Assembly (NCBI RefSeq): GCF_025766255.1
Contig: NW_026516895.1
Span: 1 to 33,817 of the forward strand
Direction of reading: 5' to 3'
Origin: Zychaea mexicana
Lineage: Eukaryota; Mucoromycota; Mucoromycetes; Mucorales; Lichtheimiaceae
Length of the DNA: 33,817 nt
Positions 18,920-28,967 of this stretch are shown piece after piece. Under the pieces are notes generated by a model. That model was not told the origin of the DNA. It made no database searches and saw only the letters and a list, made by a program, of their open reading frames with translations. How positions within the stretch are numbered: position 1 is the stretch's first letter; each line of letters starts with the position of its first letter. The translations under genes and the position numbers were made by a program.

Positions 18920-21111
18920 AACTTATGTCGTACACGTTTCAGTAGAGGAAAGTGAAATGACGGTGACCAAGATTTTGTTGTAAAAGACGTGTTGTCACAA
19001 GCACAAACGGATGGGAAAGGCAGAAGGAACGTGAAGAAACGAAAAGGTGATAGCATCTGTGATAAGTGCCGCGTTTGGGAAAGCCGAAGGTACAGCGCTC
19101 CCCAAAGAAAATTTTTTACGAAAGGAAGCTTCTGCATCTCTTTCACTCCTTTACTTACTGCTCGCCGCCATTCCAACACTCGACTTGCTCAATTGCAAAC
19201 TCGCACACGCTCCACTGAATTCAGCTTTGCCGCTTGTCACGTTCCTTTTAATCACCATTCGAACAACACTCGTCCTATATTTTTTTTCAACTTCATCACT
19301 CGAGCAACACCCTCATCTTGCACGCTTTCTTCTCAACACTCATACTATGCATTTCGCTTTCAGTAACAGTTGCACTACAGCAACAAGCATTACAACAAAC
19401 GGACGCTACATCTTCGTCATTAAAGCTTTTGGAAAAGCCTTTTGCCAGTTGAATGACTTGTCACATCTCAGCAGGACAGCAATACGAGCATAGCAAAACC
19501 TGCAGCAGTCTGCACAGTAACGGCCGGCTTTCTTCTTTACGTTATGCGAGAACGCAAACAACGCAATGGCAACGTCGAGTCTATGTCATAAGTATTTCTA
19601 CAAGGAGCAACAGTCATGGCGGTAGGTGTTTACTTTCTTATTTGGCAAACTGGCAAAGAAAAAAAGCAATAAGCAGCCATTCCCATCTGTGCAGTATCTC
19701 ACCATCCAGTACTCCAAACAACGTTCTGTTTACAGTAGCAGGATGAGGACGAGCAGACGAACGTGACGCTGGTGGTTTGGTGTCTCTACCATACCATGTC
19801 GACGAGCAACAGCCAGGAACGGTACGCGTGTATTATACTGTGGATCATATATATATATATACACCAAAGTCAGCTAAAAATAGGAGCGATTTCCGCACGG
19901 CCATATCTCGCCATCCAATACTCCAAATAACGAACCGTTTAGTGCAGTAGAATGAAAACGAGCTGACGAACGTGAATCTGGTGGTCTGGTGTCTGTACCA
20001 TACCATGTCGACGAACAACAGCGGTGAAAAGAACGTGCGGATTATATGTAAGAGGTGCTTCAAGCAAATCATTAGTACTACAAGGATCCGAAATGGCAAT
20101 ATCTCATTGTTATATAGATGCGGATGGGAAGCATATAATGGAGATAATGGCAGTAAAGCTATTCTTCGAGGGCTCTGTGGAAAGCAACGGCGATACGCAG
20201 GTAAGGAAGCAATAGCATTTTTTGAGTATATAATATTAGCATGCTGTAATAAATTGGTATTTTGTGGAATGAGATTCTGTTGTCGTGTAATGAACAAAAA
20301 CAGCTCCATATACTTTAAGCTTAAAAATACATTAAGAAATGTGGCATCTGCGATTCTGGTGCATGTTCGTATATGAAAATCCAATCAGTGGAAGCTGCTG
20401 AGGGGTATATTTGCATCTATACAGCTTTGCTGCTACGGGTGGGTGGATAAATAGTGCTCCCGGTCTGTCCGCCACATTTAATTGGTCAAATAGTCCGTAA
20501 CGTACGGACAATTTTGCGGCACTCGTACCCACAGCACTCGAACACATGTAAAAACTTTGACGAACGAACATATAACACACGTTTTACTATAATTCCTCGG
20601 TGACATTCCAATTACTGGTGAAAACCATTGTTTGCTGACATTAGTAACGCCAGTGCACGTACATACGAACTCGTTAGAGTACAATCTATACCAGCCGATA
20701 CATTTTTTAATCATTTAAAGAAAAGAAGAGATATACAGCACCGTTGGAACAAAAACGGTATCCAGCGTTATTTTAACACTATTTCTTTAATTATGACGTT
20801 GCTGCACTTTTATAAAGATACAAGCAAAGATGTATATATCATTGAATTGCACTGAACAGCAACAGCAAGCCATTCCGCAGGTATGCAGGTTCCATGCTTA
20901 CACGGACACAGATGCAAATGCTGTTGTTCACGCGATCCGCCTGATCTTAGTGCATTGGCCAGATGGCCAGCAGCTATGTTACCCATGAACATAGGACATC
21001 GTGGGGCATTAAGGCACTCGATAGGCTGAAAAGAAGGGTATTAAGCGCAACGGGTTTAGGGGCCTGGCAGCGAACGCCAGTGAGCGAGCAGGTTTAGTCG
21101 AACGCGCAAGT
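18920..21111 (+). repeat. Repeat unit C
   Basis: The unit runs from ACTTATGTCGTACACG through a leader (19343-19767, nearly identical to 1-425), about one 202-bp sub-repeat (from 19763), the conserved tail (19985-20520), and a closing block (20850-21111) shared with the end of unit B. Unit B continues after AAGTCCT with GGTCCGGG, whereas unit C breaks at this exact point into the 142-bp direct repeat, which marks an insertion or recombination junction. Confidence 0.88.
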
Positions 21112-21253
21112 CCTAGAATCATTTTCGGTGTGGCGACGAAGTCGCCACAGCGAAAATGAGTGACCCCGATGACCCCGACATTTCAATTCAAGTGGCGACG
21201 GATGACCCCGGCCTGACCCCGGGATTTAGCCAATCAAATTAAGAGAAAGTGGT
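21112..21253 (+). repeat. 142-bp direct repeat, left copy
   Basis: This stretch is identical over all 142 bp to 26447-26588. It begins CCTAGAATCATTTTCGG, contains a 41-bp near-palindrome (21119-21159), then a GC-rich part with four GACCCCG motifs, and ends AGAGAAAGTGGT. A partial third copy without the palindrome lies at about 28559-28655. Confidence 0.97.
21119..21159. repeat. 41-bp near-perfect palindrome, left
   Basis: Two 19-bp arms (TCATTTTCGGTGTGGCGAC and GTCGCCACAGCGAAAATGA) surround the 3-bp spacer GAA and pair at 18 of 19 positions. It could form a strong hairpin, or it could be a two-fold recombinase binding site. The right-hand copy is at 26454-26494. Confidence 0.9.
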
Positions 21254-22000
21254 ATAGAGTTGCCACAGCAATTACTTAGTAGGTCCAGTCTACCCAGTCC
21301 ACCCAGGTAGACTCCAGGTGGACTCCAAAATATTTTTAGATATTTGGCATCAGAAAAGGCCCAGGAACACGATTTATTATGATGAAAAACCTTACTTAAT
21401 TGGTACATTGCGGAGATATAAGCCATTTATACTGTTGAGCATAAGGTATACTCTACCAAGTCTACCCAGTCTACCCAGGTAGACCCCAGGTGGACTCCAA
21501 AATATTTTTAGATATTTGGCATCAGAAAAGGCCCAGGAACACAATTTATTATGAAGAAAAACCTTACTTAATTACTACATTGCGGAGATATAAGCCATTT
21601 TTACTGTTGAGCATAAGGTATACTCTACCAAGTCCACCCAGTCCACCCAGGTAGACCCCAGGTGGACTCCACAATATTTTGGATATTTGGCATCCCAAAC
21701 GGCCCAGGATCACGATTTATTATGATGAAAAGCCTTACTTAATTAGTATATTGCGGAGATATAAGCTATTTACTATTGAGCAGAAGGTGTACTCTACTAA
21801 GTCTACCCAGTCCACCCAGTCCACCCAGGTAGACCCCAGGTGGACTCCACAATATTGTTAGATATTTGGCATCAGAAACGGCTCAGGAACACGATTTATT
21901 ATGATGAAAAACTTTACTTACTTAATACATGATAGTGATATGAGAAATTTACTATTGAATATATAGTATACTCTTATGTAGACTAGGTGGATTTTGAGGT
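21254..22000 (+). repeat. 175-bp tandem repeat, four copies
   Basis: The core GTAGAC(C/T)CCAGGTGGACTCC recurs near 21307, 21480, 21652 and 21831, so the period is about 172-179 bp. Units share AGATATTTGGCATC, ACGATTTATTATGATGAAAA and GGAGATATAAGCCATTT. Inside the core, the CC(A/T)CCCAG element (AGTCCACCC / AGTCTACCC) is itself repeated two to four times. The array lies 3' of the minus-strand helicase gene. Confidence 0.92.
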
Positions 22001-22415
22001 TGAATCTTTGGCCCCTTTAAGCAGTGGGCTCAGTATACATGCATGTACGTTCAAATGACAATCGTCATTTTTTCAGCAGAATTTGAGGGAAAACATTCGA
22101 CCTGAAAAATATAACAAATAGCTATATGGCAGCTTCAAGTATTTGATTTGCATTTGTATCGTATCTATATAAATGATATCAAGTATCATTTTTGGACAAA
22201 GTCAAACACTTAGCACTAGAACACTTTTTTATATGTGTAAGTCGATCTATAAAGAAGTATGATATATTTAAGAGAAATAAGAGAAAAGGGGGTGGCAATC
22301 AAGAAAGAAAAAGAGAAAATAGAGATAAGGGAGATATAGTATAATAAAAAAGAGAAGGGGAGAAGAGAAAGTATGTGTAAAGAGATAAAAAGAGGAGAGC
22401 AGAGAGGTAAACGTT
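22001..22415. other. Purine-rich tract and 3' flank of the helicase gene
   Basis: No gene is seen. From about 22262 to 22405 the plus strand is almost entirely purine (AGAGAAATAAGAGAAAAGGG and similar), which on the gene strand would be a long pyrimidine tract in or after the 3' UTR. Confidence 0.6.
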
Positions 22416-25400
22416 TTAAGTAACAAAGAAGTGTGATAGAATGATATGGCCTAGATGCATGGCATTATTGGGATATGTGTGGGGGCCAGCAGCTATAAGC
22501 CAGTATGCAAAATCTTGTTGAATTTCGATTGCTTGAAGGTGACTTTCTTTATAACCAGCTTGGCGGATAAATTGGGGCTTACGCCGATAGGCTGCCCAGC
22601 AGAGACGGTATAGTAGGTCCTCATAGGTACCACTACAGTTCGACCAGTTACCATCATGGAAGATGGTCTGGTTCCACTGGTTAGGAACAAGGCACTTTTT
22701 GCAAAAGCCCTCCCTAATTGGTTTCACACATGCTGGATTAGAGACATAATGCTCACCAAAACAACGGAAGCATTGTCCAATGTGAGCAATGCACTGGGGA
22801 GAGGTTGTATGCTCACTTTCAGCTATGCCAAAAGTGAATAAGCATGGGATGCAGTGATCCTTGGCTATCATCATAACTGACTTGAAGTTGTCAGCATCTG
22901 ATATGTACTTTCTCTTTCGAGAAAGACCAAGATATGCATCAATTGGTGTCGGCTAAGGAAAGGTGTATAGCTTAGTACAAAATGCTAATAGAGTAATAAC
23001 AAAGATGACTTTGTAGATACGTACAATTGATGGTGGTGTGTGATCGATAATCTAATCGGTTGAGGGGCGGACAGTAGTAGAAGGAGGGAGAGGAGAATCT
23101 ACAAATAGGTTGGAAGCTTAAGTGTCTAATAATTTGATTAGTAAAATGAAACTGTGTGTATACCTTTGATTTTTTGGCAATATGAGCAAAGCTCGACATT
23201 ACCGTACCCAAAGCAGTTGGTAACTTGAGAGTCTAAAGACTCTGCAAGTATCTGCCGGATGCACTTTGATGCTAAAATAACATCATTGAATGCTTGCCAC
23301 GGGGATAGGTGCCGGTTTACTCTTTTTAGATTTTGTATCTGTCTTTTTTGGCGTTCAACGTCAACAAAGTACAGACACCGTGCACGGGAACCACTACGAC
23401 CAGAACGACCAGTTTCTTGAGCATAATCAAGGATTGATGCAGAGCCACCAAGGTGAATTACTGTTGAGATTGTAGAGCAATCGATGCCAGCACCGAATGC
23501 ACTTGTTGCAACCATGATTTTTAGCTCACCAGAAACAAAGGCAGTTGTTCGTTTATGTTTTTCGTCTACCGAAAGATTACGGTGGAAGAAAGATATTTGT
23601 GTACTATAGTGCGGTAATGCTTGTTTAAGCTTGTTGCTGATGGATGTTGTTGCATCTACTGCAGAGCAGTAGATGATGGTGGATAACGGTGATGATGATG
23701 AATACTGAGCTTGTAGGTGTGATATCGCTGCAGCTTGTGGATTGGTGGTGTTGATAATTTGATAACAGAGGTTTGGTCGCATTGACGGCTGTCGTATAAT
23801 TAAAAGGTCTGCGCCAAACATGTCACGTAAGTCGGATTCGAATGATAGTGGAATTGTTGCGGATAAAAGAAGGAACGGAACGGTGAGTGAACGGAGGAAA
23901 AGGAGTGTATACAATGCCGGACGGAATGAACGCCATGTGATTGCTGTATGCACCTCATCAATTACGACTCGGGCTAGCTGATTATGGTCGTTGATTTGCT
24001 GCACAATGTTGAGGAACCGTTGACTGCTAGCATGTTCAACTTGGACGATGATGATGTTAGGCAAGGGGTGCTGTATAGTGATATCCGGAGTATATTCTAT
24101 TACAGACAACCCAGCTTGCTGAATCCGGCGTTTTATATCGGCCAAAAGTGCAACAAGTGGGACAACGACGACTGTTGTCAAATGTGACTCGACGAGTGCA
24201 GGGACAAGGAATAGCAGGGACTTACCAGAGCCTGTGGGTTGGATGGCAAGTATGCTAGATTTTCGGGAGATGACGGTGGTGATAAGCTGTGCCTGTTCGA
24301 ATGATCGGAAGGAAGGCGACAGCGAGTTAGTGGCTTTACCAAGTGCGTTAAGCAGCTATGGTGTGATGGATGTGCCTATGTAGAGAGCAATATTAATTAT
24401 GATTTTACATGTAAGGATGATGAAAAAAAGGATGTACCTTGCGGAAGTGCTGGTGGTGTTGAAGTGGTTGTTGACTGGCGCCTGTCCAAGTCATTTTGTA
24501 CTTGCAAACGGTGTTGCATCTCAAGCAATGCCACATTCTCTGCAGCAGCCACGTTTGCCAAGAATTTACCATGCTGGGCAGCAACTTGGTCTTGTTCCGC
24601 CTGCGGAATAGCACCCGGAAAGAGATGACGCCCAGGGCCGACACCTATAATTGACGAGTGGTGAATACATTTCAATGATAGGTTGTGAAAGTATGAGAAC
24701 AAAGATAATATACCAAGAAAATCATGTCACATTTCTGAAGCAATAAAGTACTCTTCTATTGCTACAGAAGAGAGTGCATTCGAGTCTGTTGTTGCCTGTG
24801 CATAATTATGTGCGGCAGTTTTTGACGAGTGGCCTGCCTGCAGGTCCACTGTATAATTTGAGCCATGGTGTGCGAGCAAGTGTTGGATGTGATAGCGTGA
24901 GAATGCAACGGACACATGGCGATAATCTTGAAAACTAAGGCGAGAAGGAAGGAGTTGATGCCAGCGGGCTTGAAAGTGTGTTCGGAGCAGGTCAGCTGAC
25001 ATTTTAGCGCCGTTGCGTATAAAGAAGTATGCCATTGTATCGAGCATTTTTTGCTGTAAAGTTGAGCATTCATAAATGAAGAGGCTAGAGAAAAGAATAG
25101 AATGAGACATTGCATGATAGACTTTTAAAATGTAAATACCTTTCTATAGGTCGGATGAATATGATGTAGTGGAGAAATAGGCGGATAAGAGAGTGAGGAA
25201 TGAAACGGGCAATTGCTCGGTCACGTTGTTTAATATTACGAGTTTTTTGGTATGTTGTAAGAAGCATCAATGTTTGATGTTCATTTGACCAGTATAAGTT
25301 GCGTGTTGCGTGTGTCGTGTTTTGTAGTAAAGTGCCTTCTAGCTCTGTGGCCCGAGCTGTTTGGCCATACGTGAGGTGCATGAGCATGAACAAATCACGT

Positions 25401-26457
25401 TGGATTTGTTCAGCTATTGTGATGTATGTTTTAATGGCGGATATATGGTATGTTGTTTTGTTGTTTGTTATATGTTGAATATAATGACGGGATAAGTGTG
25501 GGGTCGTGTGTATGTGATTGAGGATGTGGCCGAATTGATGCCGGAGGTTGTTCTTTGGGTCGGTGAAAAATGAATAGTTGATGGTTCGATTGTTGAAATC
25601 GTCGTATAAATGGATTGGTTTGTTGTTGCGGAATTCAAGAAGATTATTAAGGTCGATGTCGAATGTGAGTTTACGTATTTTCTGTTGTATGGTAGTTTTT
25701 AAGTTGTTGGCTAAGAGACGTAAATCATGTACATGAATACGCTCGTTGGTTTCGACCATGGCAAGTGACAGATGGTTGGAGTGTGGTGTCCAGACAATCT
25801 TATCTGCGACAAACTCTGATGAGTCTGAAATGGAAGCAATGCGACTATACTCAGCAATAGCAGCATATGCAGATGCTTTGCCATCAATCAGATACTGTTG
25901 GTAGTCTACGGTGAAGCTAAAAAAGAGTTTGTAGATGATATTGTTATATGAGTGTAAAATGGCTAATATGGAAGGCCAAAAAAAAAGCAAAGAACTTACA
26001 TTGTAATTAAATTTTGACTAGCATAGTTTGTATATATGTTGTTGAGTAAGAGTAGACGGAACCAGTACTTGATTTGAGAAATAAATGGTGCAATCGAGGA
26101 AACGTCTTTGAATTGGCCATTGAACTGCAAGGAAGAAGCAATGACAAATCGAGCGATAGTATATCCATTTGTAGCGACATCAAAAGGTTTTTCTTCTTTC
26201 AATAAAGTAATCCACAATTTACAAATTTGTGATTCGATTTGTGTAGCCGTTTGTGATGACAATTGTGCTGGATTGACATTTGCTGATAATGCTGCAATAT
26301 TGGTGAGGATTGTATTGATAGTTGAAGACCAAGTACCCAAAACAGAAGACCAGTGTGGTGAACGACGGATGCGAAGTAAAAAGATTAAAAGATTAGCGCC
26401 TGTTTGTGTATAGCGTTGGATGCTAGCACGTTCGAGTTGATTAAAGCCTAGAATCAT
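22416..26457 (-). pseudogene. Tyrosine-recombinase-like / RecQ helicase / Cys-His fusion, pseudogene
   Basis: My exon model is 26457-26000, 25916-25140, 25084-24714, 24644-24438, 24375-23164, 23098-23025 and 22952-22416. All six introns are GT-AG and 55-83 nt long, all phases agree, and the total is 3636 nt (1211 codons plus stop). Exons 2-3 hold tyrosine-recombinase-like residues: R in GQTARATEL (25354-25352), R in DYRH (24921-24919), H in AGHSS (24831-24829) and Y in HNYAQ (24804-24802). Exon 5 is a RecQ helicase with Walker A PTGSGKS, a DEVH box, and motif VI QETGRSGRSG. Exon 7 is rich in Cys and His (CFRCFGEHY, GFCKKC). Three in-frame stops break it: TGA at 24729-24727, TAG at 24358-24356 and TAG at 23054-23052. 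The N-terminus is probably truncated, since the first codons lie in the 142-bp repeat. The join through exon 6 is the least certain. Confidence 0.8.
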
Positions 26458-26588
26458 TTTCGGTGTGGCGACGAAGTCGCCACAGCGAAAATGAGTGACC
26501 CCGATGACCCCGACATTTCAATTCAAGTGGCGACGGATGACCCCGGCCTGACCCCGGGATTTAGCCAATCAAATTAAGAGAAAGTGGT
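26447..26588 (+). repeat. 142-bp direct repeat, right copy
   Basis: Identical to 21112-21253. It contains the second 41-bp palindrome (26454-26494) and forms the start of repeat unit D, as shown by the related GC-rich block (28559-28655) at the start of unit E. The first codons of the helicase pseudogene overlap it on the minus strand. Confidence 0.97.
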
Positions 26589-28558
26589 GAGGAAGACAGC
26601 AAAATAGCAGGAGAGCTAGCTCCACTTCTTTTATTACTTATTTTTTTTTTACTCTTCAACACACTCGTTTACTACCGCTTTTTATTCTATACATATTAAA
26701 GCAAGAGCGGTTGCAAAAAAAGGTATTTAGTTTCTGGGATGTTAATTGCTAGAGGAGCAGTGGCATTGGGATGGCGAATGGTTTACTCTCTTTTACTAGT
26801 AGCAATTGCTGAAACTTTTAGCCATTTGACGAGGACAGCAACGTACTCCAGTAGCAATAGCAGCACTACAGCAACAACTGTTACAACAAACGGAAGCTAC
26901 GGCACGCCATAATAATAACGGTCAAAGTTATTTACAATCGCAAATGACTTGCATGCATTGCGGCACCACTACAACATCAAAGCAGCAAAACTTGCACGAG
27001 TCTATACAACACACGCCACTTTTTTCTTTACGTTAAACGAGGGCGCGTATAATGAAATGACAACGTCAAGTATGTTGCATTAGCTTTTGTTCAAGTAGCA
27101 GCAGCCATGGCGGTACGTGTATATTCTTTTTATTTATCAGGTAAACTGGCAAAACAAAAAGGCAGCAATTCCCGCACGACGATATCTCACTATCCAGTAC
27201 TCCAAATAACGAATCGCTTAGTGTGCCAGGATCAGGACGAGCTGACGAACGTGACGCTGGTGGTCTGGTGTCTCTACCATGTCATGTCGACGAGCAACAG
27301 CCAGAAACGCTACACGTGCATTTTATAGTGGATCATATACATATACACCAAAGTCAGCCAAAAAAAACGGAGCGATTCCCGTACGGCTATATCTCATCAT
27401 CGAGTAATCCGAATAACGAACTGTTTAGTGCAGTAGAATAAGGACGAGCAGACGAACGTGCTGCTGGTGATCTGGTGTCTCTACCATGTCATGTCGACGA
27501 GCAACAGCCAGAAACGCTACACGTACACTTATAGTGTATCCTATATATATACACCAAAGTCAGCTAAAAATAAGGAGCGATACCCGTACGACGATATCTC
27601 ACCATCGAGTACTCCAAAAAAACGAATCGTTTACTGCAGTAGAATAAGGACGAGCTGACGGGCGTGACGATATTGGTCTGGTGTCTCTACATGTCTTTAC
27701 GACGAGCAAAAGCTAGGAACGGTACGCGTGCATTTTACAGTGGATCATATACATATACACCAAAGTCAGCCAAGAAGGAGCGATTCCCGCACGACGATAT
27801 CTCACCATCCAGTACTCCAAAAAACGAACCGCTTAGTGTGCCAGAATAAGGACGAGCAGACGAGCGTGACGCTGGTGGTCTGGTGTCTCTGCCATGTCAT
27901 GTCGACGAGCAACAGCCAGAAACGCTACACGTACACTTATAGTGTATCCTATATATATACACCAAAGTCAGCTAAAAATAAGGAGCGATACCCGCACGAC
28001 GATATCTCACCATCGAGTACTCCAAAGAAACGAACCGTTTAATGCAGTGGAATAAGGACGAGCTGACGGGCGTGACGATATTGGTCTGGTGTCTCTACCA
28101 TGTCTTTACGACGAGCAACAGCGGTGAAAAGAACGTGCGGATTATATGTAAGAGGTGCTTCAAGCAAGTCATTAGTACGACAAGGATCCAGACATAGCAA
28201 TATCCCGTTGTTTTATAGATGCGGATGGGAAGCATATAATGGAGATAATCGTAGCAAAGCTGGTTTTTTCTGATAGCTCTGTGGTGGTGACGCTTATGTG
28301 CAGGTAAGGAAGTGATAGAGAGTGTATAGTATTAGCATGCTTTAATAAATTGGTATTTTATGAAATGAGATTCTGTTGTCGTGCATTGTGCAAAAGGTGC
28401 TCTATACTCTTTAAGCTTAAAAATTCACTAATAGATGTGGCATCTGCGGTTATGATGCATGTTTGTATATTATATTCCAATCTGTGGAAGTTCCTGGAGC
28501 ATACCCCCGGTATATACAGCGTTGCTGCTGTAAATTGCCTTTGAAGGCTCAATAATAA
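26589..28558 (+). repeat. Repeat unit D
   Basis: The leader (26589-27252) matches the start of unit E to the right of the MULE (33555-33817) and more loosely the leaders of units A and C. It includes ATGGCGGTACGTGT near 27108, equivalent to the splice-donor-like motif of unit A. Four sub-repeats follow (27253-28073), then the conserved tail (28074-28558) with CAGGTAAGGAA near 28301. Unlike units B and C it lacks the GCGAACGCCAGTGAGCG closing block and runs directly into the GACCCCG-rich start of unit E. Confidence 0.87.
27253..28073 (+). repeat. Four sub-repeats (202-207 bp) in an alternating two-unit order
   Basis: Marker positions 27253, 27460, 27666, 27868 and 28074 give periods of 202-207 bp. 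Units starting at 27460 and 27868 are more alike than neighbours (both contain AGTGTATCCTATATATATACAC and TAAGGAGCGATACCCG), so the array has a 408-bp two-unit order. It is the same repeat as at 426-2043. Confidence 0.88.
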
Positions 28559-28673
28559 CGAGTGACCCCGATGACCCCGAGATTTCAGTTCATGTGGCGA
28601 CGGACGACCCCGGCCTGACCCCGGGTTTTGGCCAATCAAATTACCAGAATGTGATGAGCAAGACAGCAAAATA
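28559..28673 (+). repeat. Start of repeat unit E (left of the MULE)
   Basis: The GACCCCG-rich block here matches the second part of the 142-bp repeat with several substitutions but lacks the palindrome. It runs on into AGACAGCAAAATA, where the MULE is inserted; the unit resumes at 33555. Confidence 0.88.
28666..28673. repeat. MULE target site duplication GCAAAATA, left copy
   Basis: The 8-bp GCAAAATA next to the left TIR is repeated at 33555-33562 next to the right TIR. The uninterrupted site is visible in unit D (AGACAGCAAAATAGCAGG at about 26594). Confidence 0.93.
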
Positions 28674-28776
28674 GGGAACGGCTATTTGCACCACCCCACC
28701 TGCACCACCCCTCGGGTAGTGACTAGCTTTTCGGAGGTGAAATGGCATGGCGGGTGGTGAGAAACGATGAAGGGTG
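28674..28776 (+). repeat. Left terminal inverted repeat of the MULE
   Basis: 103 bp matching the reverse complement of 33452-33554 except at about two positions. It contains direct CACCACCCC motifs that could be transposase binding sites. Confidence 0.94.
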
Positions 28777-28967
28777 GTGAGAGGAGGCATGTATTTCAAT
28801 GAAATCTTTATAATGGGTCTATCTGGTATTGTTCAAGGTAACTAGACTACTCGTTAACTATCAGTAAAGTACCGGTTTTTCTTTAAAGTGATCTTCGATT
28901 TTCTTATAAATCAAAGTGCTGCAATAGTACGATTACAGCAAGACCATAACTATTGTATTATGGGTGT

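Larger units (their letters stand above)
21254..26446 (-). mobile_element. 5.2-kb block with recombinase-helicase gene, flanked by 142-bp direct repeats
   Basis: The block lies between two identical 142-bp direct repeats that interrupt the unit C-unit D tandem array. It contains, on the minus strand, one seven-exon gene with a tyrosine-recombinase-like domain and a RecQ helicase, and on its left side four copies of a 175-bp repeat. I infer a mobile element whose integration or excision used the palindrome-bearing repeat, or a circle integrated by recombination at that repeat. The gene's coding potential ends right at the right-hand repeat, so the element may be truncated there. It does not fit a Helitron (no Rep motif), a DDE transposon or a retroelement. 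Confidence 0.6.

Noticed and set aside
24353..24375. TAG at 24358-24356 as a splice acceptor instead of a stop
   Set aside because: Starting the exon at CTG after this TAG would put it out of phase with the previous donor; the acceptor at 24376 keeps phase, leaving the TAG as an in-frame stop.
21254..26446. Helitron
   Set aside because: The helicase is RecQ-like, not Pif1-like, there is no Rep HUH motif, and no CTRR end with hairpin is seen.
21112..26588. LTR retrotransposon with 142-bp LTRs
   Set aside because: No reverse transcriptase, primer site or polypurine tract lies between the repeats; the only gene is a recombinase-helicase on the minus strand.
16100..28558. rDNA intergenic spacer as identity of the long units
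   Set aside because: Sub-repeats with TATA-like boxes suggested it, but no rRNA gene or fragment is visible in 33.8 kb and the units follow each other directly.
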